Assembly (NCBI GenBank): GCA_030407085.1
Contig: CM059586.1
Span: 27,825,501-27,889,500 of the forward strand
Origin: Trichopria drosophilae
Lineage: Eukaryota > Arthropoda > Insecta > Hymenoptera > Diapriidae
Direction of reading: 5' to 3'
Length of the DNA: 64,000 nucleotides
Positions 56,674-64,000 of the stretch are shown here, piece by piece; position 1 is the stretch's first letter, and each line of letters opens with the position of its first letter. A program made the position numbers and the translations under genes. The notes below the pieces were generated by a model that worked only from the letters and a program-made list of their open reading frames with translations, ran no database searches and had not been told where the DNA came from.

Positions 56674-58212
56674 CTATCGCCTTCTTTTCTTGTCGAACAC
56701 ACCAGTGTAACAGATGCTGATGGCGTTAACAATATCTTCCATGTCTTGTTTGATAGCGAAGGCGCCGTTTTCGACGGAGCAGTTAAGTAATTCAGGATCC
56801 AAAGAAGCTATCAACTCTTTCAATTCACTCACTCTCTTTTCCAAAACATCATAATGACCGGCAGAGAGCTTCTGTTCTTGAGATTTTGCCTAAAAGAAAA
56901 TGCACATTTAATTACAGTATCTTTAACATAACTTCTGCATAGCTTTAGAAGTAGCAGTGAACTCTAAAATCATCAATAGGTTAAAAATATTTGTTAGTAT
57001 GAGCCAACAATTGTTCGAAACTTACTGTTTTCAGACAGAATCGTTTTTTGGATACGTCAGTGAATTTGATCTTGGGCTCGTAAATGTTATCAATGCACTT
57101 ATGGGCTTGTTTGTCTAATGCTTCCAAAGCACTGCGAATTTCCTTAACACTCTGCTTAAGTTCTTCCACATGAGAAGCACCACGAATGCTGACTTGGAAA
57201 ATACATTCTGTTCCATTGTTCAAACCTTCTATGGCCATGTTGCTGGCGACTGTTTCCAGTTCCTTACATTCCGAATCCTCCAAACCTTCGCTATCAGGGT
57301 GAGTTGCTTTGAAGGCCTCGACTTGTTCATGAGCCTAAACAATTAAAGTGTTCATTTCCATTATTGTCATAATTATTGCAGTCAAATAAAGTTTTCGAAC
57401 TAATTTCAATGAGCACATGTATACAAGTAAGATGATATTTACCTCCTTTATTTTGGATTCAAATCCATTTTTGATTTCTTTAATTTTTTCGTAGACACTC
57501 AATTCGAAATTGGCAGCAGCAGTGGTGGCACTTTCGGACAGTTTGCTGATCAGTCTTTCGGATTGTACAATTTGTTCATGAATGTCGTGGTACTCGGAAA
57601 TAGCGGATTCCTTCCATCGTTGTAACATAACGGCCTGGTCCTTCCTTGCCTGCTTATCATTGTTATGTTGTGGCGCTGCCAATGCGGCCTAATAAAGAAA
57701 ATTACGGTTTTATTTGGTAGGAATTATCTCTACATTATAACATTACAGTAAATTTAGCTGCATATTTCGATTTTTAGATTTTGTCTTTTCATCGGTTGTA
57801 ATTCGAAAAATGTATTAAAAGTTATAAATTTTGAATACAAACTAATTAAATAATCCATTGAAGTCTTTGATTTTGTAATAAACTATACAAAGAAATAAGA
57901 ATAAGTGCATAAAAAATTGTTTTAAATTAATGTTCAACTTTTCTGAGTGTCAGAATATCATTCAGTGAATCAAGCAAATATTTTAAAAAGTTGAATTTTA
58001 ACTTTGATGTAAATGAAGTTTAAAAAGAATTATATTAAAGTTAGGAACTTTATTTATTCTATATTAAATTATTAATAAGTATATATTATATTATATAAAT
58101 ATTGTTCTTATGAAAATTCTCACATTTACTTTAAAAAATGTAGTAAACACAATAGAATTTTTTAACTTACGGCAATGAAGGAGAGGCAAAGTACGATTGA
58201 AAGTCGAGACAT
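56674..58212 (-). CDS. Secreted six-cysteine helical protein, family member C, 270 aa, four exons
   Basis: Exons in transcript order: 58171-58212, 57443-57688, 57026-57334 and 56674-56889. All introns are phase 0 (donors GTAAGT, GTAAAT, GTAAGT) and short, the most compact gene of the three. The signal peptide is MSRLSIVLCLSFIA plus AALAA. Exon 2 carries the same helix as gene B (WKESAISEYHD, LISKLSESATT, FELSVYEKIKEIKNGFESK). Exon 3 has cysteines in SECKELE, TECIFQ, KCIDNI and RFCLKT; exon 4 has NCSVEN and ICYTG, then a basic end (FDKKRRR) that gene B lacks. NGTE and NCSV give possible N-glycosylation sites. Codon frame and splice sites are intact, so the gene looks functional. It is the closest relative of gene B, from a fairly recent duplication. 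Role unknown; an exported, disulfide-bonded helical protein is inferred. Confidence 0.93.
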
Positions 58213-58261
58213 GATGGGATTGTCTGTTGTAGATGAAGTGACGATCGTTACCTTCATTGCT

Positions 58262-58269
58262 TATTTATA
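58262..58269 (-). promoter_or_regulatory. TATA box of six-cysteine gene C
   Basis: TATAAATA on the minus strand within TTAATATAAATAAGCAATGA, 57 bases from the far edge of the box to the ATG. AAGCAATGAAGGTAACGATC just after it also lines up with gene B (ACGCAATGATAGTATCGTTC), so the likely start-site region is conserved too. Confidence 0.75.
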
Positions 58270-58279
58270 TTAAAAATTA

Positions 58280-61200
58280 TACACACTACTCCAGGTGAAA
58301 ACTAATTGATAATATGAAAAAAAATCAAATTTCATGGAAATTAAAAATTCATATTGGGGATATGTAGTTGGTTAATTAAGCTTCGTTATCTGTAATTATT
58401 AAAACCGTGGCATTGATTTACTAATGTGCCTCTTGACTGATATCACTGAGTCGATGTCCTCCCATCATTTAGGTTTCTCGAACAATTATATTTAATTGAC
58501 AATCAAAGATGACGCGATTTTAATTATGGGAATATCGCTTAATTAACAGTCATGTATAATTAATTGGCTAGAGTGTAAAAAATGAAATGAAAAGAATTAA
58601 AAAAAAGGAATAAGTAATTTAGGAAAATGACATCAAATTGAAAAATATAGAATTGAAAATCTAAAGCAATTTTTTAATATTATTTATAAATTTTCTATAA
58701 TGTTAATAAATTACGAACTTGCAACATTTTTAAATTTAAATTTGTTTTTAGCGTAATTAAACTGGTTAGGTAAGGATTTTCTTAAGTTCTGTTATATACG
58801 CTTAGTTGAAATAAACTAAGTTCCAATAATAATATGCATATTTGTTAATAATGTTTAGATCGATGTAAGATATTAAAGGCAAAAATATTTGTAAAATAAA
58901 ATTTGCCCCCTACTATAGTTAGTGGTGATACGGTGTAGTATACCAAGAAAATATTGAAAACAGAAGTTCTGAAATAAATGTTTAAACTGTACTTTAACGG
59001 AATTGTTACAATATTATAATCTGTTCATGACATAAAACAATAAAAATCAATATTATTTAAATCGACTATTAAATAAATAATAAAGAACACTTTATATTTT
59101 CATGTTTCGTAAATTAAATCCATTCAATACTCCATAGAATTGCACAAATTAATTGGTTGTATTTCATTGATACACACGAGCACATGATAATAAAAGAAGA
59201 ATTATTATTTGTATACAACTAAGTACTTTGTAATTGAAAATGCTTTCGAGATATGTAACATCCATCATGACGTATGGTATAAGTGTCAAAAATAAATAAT
59301 TACATTATATTATGCGTTGACCAAAAAATGTAGTTATATCCTACTAATTTTTATCATTTATTAGAAACACGGATTTTATTTTAGTTATTTATTTATTATT
59401 AATTTTGACTTAAATTGTAACGTTCTGCGGCCAATTGCAAATATATATGGAAAAAATGTAAAATTACAAAAAAAGATGTAAGAAACTATAAAGACTATAG
59501 AAACAATATAATTGTGCTATAATAGGAGTGTACATCTATCTAAGTAACCCAATAGCTTTTAGTTTATTTTTTATAGTTTCTTTTTAAATCTGCTAAAATT
59601 TAAATGGAAAGGGATGAAATAATTTGTATTACATATTTTTCATCCATATCATTCATGTATTTCAAATAAATCCATGATAATATGTACGAATTTACATAGT
59701 AAGAAGTACTTAACGACATAAATATTGGTTTATTTATTACTGAAAAATGTTAAACAATAAAAGGAAAGCATATGATCAAAACTCTTTGGAGTATGTACAA
59801 CATTAATCCATAAAAGAATTCTCAACGAATAAGGAATCTAAAGTTTAATCGACTAAAAAATAGCCGAGGAATATATAACATTAAAATTAAAATCAAGATT
59901 TAGTTGATATTAAAGAATAACAATATTTGGCAGAATGTTCAACGATGGGCAATCATCCTGATCTTTCCCAAGCAGCGAAAGATATCGTTTCGACCAAGCT
60001 AAAGTCAAAATTCCCTGATTGAATTAAATTTATCATTTTTCGACCAAAACAATGTCTTATAGGTCAGATAGACTAAGACTTGGATACAGGTCGAAATGAC
60101 TTAAATGTAGCCTAAAAAAGTCTTTAAAGTCCTGTGTCTTCAACTCCGTATATTAGGTTAAAATTACCAAATCGAATAAACTTATAGTTCGAAATCCTGT
60201 CGCTCGTAAGTAAATATAAATTTGCACCATTACTTAATTTCGACCCTGGGGGCGAAATTTCTTAATTGGTCAATAGCCTTTATATTTGGACCATCAGGTT
60301 AAAATTAAGACCGAATGGTGTGCTACAGGTTTAACCTGAATGTCGAATTTACCATGGAAAATTACTTATAGGGAATTACATCCAAGTATGATTACTCCGA
60401 AAATCTAACCTCAAAATGCGGCATTTACAAAAAATTTTTTGAAAATTTTTCGGCAAAATTCATTTCCTGAAAATGATGATTGTGATATTGCGTACATTTA
60501 TTACATTTATTTGTCAGGAATGAAAGGGGCATCAGCAATTCAAATCGTGTTGTCACTCACTTGATGTAAACGTCGCTCATCAGTTCGGCATTTGATCTAT
60601 TTCATTTTCGGATTTCTGTGCCACCTAGTGTGTCTTAAAGGAACTCTAATCTCAAAAGGTGGTGTTCCATTTATTGCAAAAGTCCCATATCATGTTGGAT
60701 TGTTCCATTCATATACACTGTAGTAAAAATAGTGTAAAAATCTTATACTCATATCGGAAAGTTTTTATTTAGGTATGGCAGTTTTTGAAATATGGAACAA
60801 TTTCTGTACTCTTTTATAAGAATTTTCCAATTATATTTTCCAGTGTATTTTTTTTCGTGCACACCTTATTCGCAACTGTCAATTTTTAGCGCATTTTATG
60901 GTAGTGCCGAATATAAGATTCACATCCACTATATAATATTTATCACATAAATAAATACACGTAAAGAAGGTTTTTCAAAAGTGGTTTAATGAAATACATA
61001 GAAAAAATAAGAGGTAGGCAGCATGACAGTTCTATCGTTTGTACAACAATACCAAACGCAAATCAATATTATAAATGTTTTCTAATAAATAAGCACTTTT
61101 TTGTTATATGCTTGAAGATATTTATACACAATTGTTAAAATTGTCCATTTATATGATTCGTAGATGTTGAAATCGAAAAAGTCTTCCGTCAATTTAAAAA

Positions 61201-61935
61201 TGTGTATGTTCATTCATTTCAATGCCTCCGTATGCAAATGGGTGCAAGATAAATGTATTTTTCATTGCTAAAAATGTACTTAAACTTGTTCGTAGACCAG
61301 GAAAAGCCAAGGAATGGCATACTCGAAATTTAATAGTATATTAACACAAAAAATAGCTTTCAATTACTTTATTGTTTGAAATTTCGTATGCTACAAATAA
61401 GTTTCAGTGCAGAATACGTTACAATCGTATGTAGGTAAGTTATGAAAAAATTGTAAGCTTTTGATCTATAACAGTATTATCAATGTAGAAGATACATGGT
61501 TAAAGAGATTATTTGTATTAGCGAAATTTTGTCATAGCCAAAAAATGACAACAAACTTATTTAGCTATATGATAACTTTTTTCTTCGTGTGAAGTGAAAA
61601 ATTGAATACCTTCAATGTCTCGGAACATGGGACTCCCACGTCAAGAGGATATTATCGGTTGATCTATTAATGGTTTGTAGACCATTCTTATTATCTTAGA
61701 TATCTAAGATTCATAAGCCTATCATTAGTTTCAATGTATTTTTAGTATATCTTTAGTAGGTTTCTATACAGAAATCTAAAAATGGAAAACAATACTGATC
61801 TTTTATATTTTTTATAGGATTTCTTTATTTTAAATGAAATTTCCAGTCAGTAATCAGATAGTATTACAATTGTGAGCAAATTTTTTCAGTGTATACAACA
61901 AACATGTACTTACACGGTGAGCTTGTATAAGTTAC
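58280..61935. other. Intergenic DNA upstream of gene C, no gene seen
   Basis: AT-rich, with a slightly more complex block at about 60480-60660 that I could not assign. No further copy of the six-cysteine exons was found. A 29-base forward segment at about 61402-61430 sits between acceptor-like TTTCAG and donor-like GTAAGT, but has no partner exon. Confidence 0.4.
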
Positions 61936-61939
61936 TTAC

Positions 61940-62390
61940 ACTCCAAGCAACCAAGCTTTTCTTTTAGGAATGGTGCCTAAGATAAAAAAGAAAATCGTCC
62001 ATTGAGCTCTTTTTAAGTAATTTGATTTTTTTGTTAAATTGGAGAAATTTTTGCAAAGAAACTTGCATGCAAATAATTGTCTTGAAAACCCTTTGTTGGT
62101 TCATAGTTTTCTATATATCACGTTGTAATTTACAATTGATGATATGTGTTATAACTTTCATGTACGAAGCCTATTAGGGTGAGTTTAACAAGCTATTAGC
62201 AAAACGCAAAACAACCAAGATTTTCTTTCAAGAATGTTTTCTTTAATAGTCGATAAATAATGGGATAATCTGAGCCAGACTTACAAACATCCGTCGTGCC
62301 CTTTTTAAAAAATTTGAGAATGTTATAGAATATCATAGGAAATGACAAGAAGGTGGAAGCAAAAAAGAGGCCACATATTTTAAGAACCAT
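61940..62390 (-). CDS. Candidate small secreted-protein gene with a duplicated mini-exon (weak)
   Basis: An ATG at 62388-62390 in a good insect context (AGCAAACATGG) opens a hydrophobic leader (MVLKICGLFFASTFLSFP) followed by a lysine-rich segment. A GTAAGT donor follows at 62284-62279. A second segment at 61940-61976 lies between acceptor TTATCTTAG and donor GTAAGT; its text reads APFLKEKLGCLE in one frame. The same words, as TFLKENLGCF, occur unspliced at about 62206-62242, still in frame with the ATG, in a 64-codon frame ending at 62196. So either this is a 64-aa single-exon peptide or a spliced gene in which a mini-exon was duplicated. The phases of the visible donor and acceptor do not settle which. 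No relatives in the window. Confidence 0.28.
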
Positions 62391-62399
62391 GTTTGCTGC

Positions 62400-64000
62400 T
62401 AATAAAGGGTTTTAATATAGAATCAGATATATTGATTCTAGATAATTCTTCCTAAGCTCCACTGAATAGTGTTTCGTGCATTAAATATTAGTTTTAATGA
62501 TATGTTAAAAAAATTGTAAAATTTACAATGCCGTAAAACTGATAAATTTGATGGAAATAGTTCCGATATTTTAAATGATAAGACAATGAAAGACAATCTT
62601 GGTGTTTTTTTTTTATTTTGATAATAATTTATTTAACTCCTCGCGTTTATTTAGAAAATATTTTTTCAAAGACCAAAATTTTATGTGACCTTATACGTTT
62701 ATTAGAGTGGCCTCGTAAAATATAAGAAAATATAATTTTCTGATATAAGATTCTGCATAAATTTTTCTTTCGATCAAATTACGTACTATATCATTTATTG
62801 CTTTAGATTCAAACATATTTTATAGATATTTAATAGTTCTAACTGAACTGCTTCAAACATTTCATTAATTACTAATCGTTACGGAAGCGAAAACTATTTT
62901 TTTATTACCTCTTTATGACTAAGTTTATAATTTGTAAAAAATGCATTCCTCCAAGATACTTATAGATACCAGAGACAAAAAGTATTGATCAAAATTTGAG
63001 CAAAATTTTAGCTTAGGTTAGGTTAGGTTTTTATTTTCAATTTCGGATTGCACAAAACATCCCGCGTAGAAATTAAATAAAGTATTATGGAATAAACGTG
63101 TTAATAAATAGATTCTGCACTTTGAGATTATTTTCCTATTTTCTTATAGAAACTTTAGACTGCATTAAAATAGTTTTTTTTAATAAACAAAACTGACGTT
63201 TCAATTAATAATTGAAGACCGTGTTTTTCATAAATTATTGTAAAACTGTGTTTAAAAAAACGACGTTCAGTAATTATATTATATTATTCTCTGATTAATG
63301 TTTATTCATAGTGGAAATTAAAATTATAGTCAAACGTGCAGTGTATAAAAATCTTTCATAAATTATAAAGTAGTAGTGTAAAATTTTTCAAAATTTCGGA
63401 GCTTATTCGGTGAAGTAGTTTCTAAAGATAGCGGAGCATTTCTCCCATCACAGAAACCATAAATTGAAAGTAAATTGGTAAAATAATTTCAAATTTTGTA
63501 AAATTCAAAAATAAGAAATTCTATTTTTATCGGCATAGATTAGTAATTATTATTATTTAATAAACATTTTAAGATAGTTTTTAAAAATTAAGAGTGAGAA
63601 TAATAATTAACATTACAAACATAATTATTACTCAAATAGTTTATAATATAATAACTAAGTTAACTAGGTAATTAATACAAAACCATCACATTACAAATGA
63701 AAAAAGAAAAAACATTCTAACATTATGTTAACATTTATTGCATTTAATTGTGATTAATGATTGAACATACTCCTGAGGGAAAGGGTTCAAATTTGTTACA
63801 TTATTGTATATTAGTTTTTTTTCAATGTTGAATAATATTGATCTTGAAAAATCTACAAATTTTAAGTGATATTTTGCACTTAATGCAAAGAATGGTAAAA
63901 TAAAATTCTCTAAGCATTTGTATAATATCATATTACTTAAAAGAGGCGCGAAAGTGAGTTTTATATTCAGTGAAACAAATGGGATAATTATCTGATTTGT
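62400..64000. other. Right-hand end of the window, no gene seen
   Basis: Very AT-rich. TTAGCTTAGGTTAGGTTAGG at 63012-63031 is a short telomere-like run, common as interstitial debris in insects. No splice-bounded frame was found. Confidence 0.45.

Noticed and set aside
61402..61430. A 29-base plus-strand micro-exon between TTTCAG and GTAAGT
   Set aside because: No neighbouring exon in a matching phase was found; such pairings are expected by chance in 64 kb.
63012..63031. Telomere
   Set aside because: Only about three TTAGG-like units in mid-sequence; interstitial debris.
1..64000. CRISPR array, operons or bacterial insertion sequences
   Set aside because: No regularly spaced identical repeats with unique spacers, no ribosome-binding-site spaced frames; the genes are spliced and eukaryotic.

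Overview
The window is strongly AT-rich animal nuclear DNA. Small exons are bounded by GT/AG splice sites, genes lie many kilobases apart, and terminal-inverted-repeat and foldback elements are dense. Short runs resembling the insect telomere unit (TTAGG) recur (near 36.2-36.5 kb and 63.0 kb). It is most likely an insect; I cannot name the order with confidence. Nothing points to a bacterium, a virus or a phage. No long single-exon gene was found. The real genes had to be assembled by eye from exons, checked by splice signals, intron phase and agreement between paralogs.

Layout. 0-7.6 kb (+ strand): two tandem genes of a protein that matches only the N-terminal OB fold (RPA70N, protein-interaction domain) of replication protein A large subunit. 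Only the last exon of the first gene is visible (1242-1413). The second is complete (2563-6957, four exons, 159 aa). 10.6-17.4 kb (- strand): a four-exon gene for a small secreted protein with four cysteines. 22.5-25.2, 44.0-47.8 and 56.6-58.3 kb (- strand): three members of one secreted, helix-rich, six-cysteine family (262, 269 and 270 aa). They share exon structure, phase-0 introns and a TATA box 57-61 bases before the start codon. Near 61.9-62.4 kb (- strand) there is a weak candidate for another small secreted gene with a duplicated mini-exon.

The stretch from about 25.3 to 44 kb carries no gene I can support. It is built from inverted-repeat elements, a tRNA-derived SINE with a 9-base target duplication, LINE-like 3' tails, a foldback element with a 71-base tandem core, and several dispersed repeat families that recur elsewhere in the window. 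48-56 kb is mostly featureless AT-rich DNA, except for an inverted pair of arrays of a 30-base minisatellite (53.95-54.83 kb).

How the genes relate. The six-cysteine genes look like a locally duplicated family with shared core-promoter layout, probably co-expressed and exported. The RPA70N-like pair is the most unusual content: a checkpoint-protein docking domain without the DNA-binding domains of RPA1, duplicated in tandem, with different C-terminal tails. All family assignments rest on reading motifs by eye; no database search was possible.
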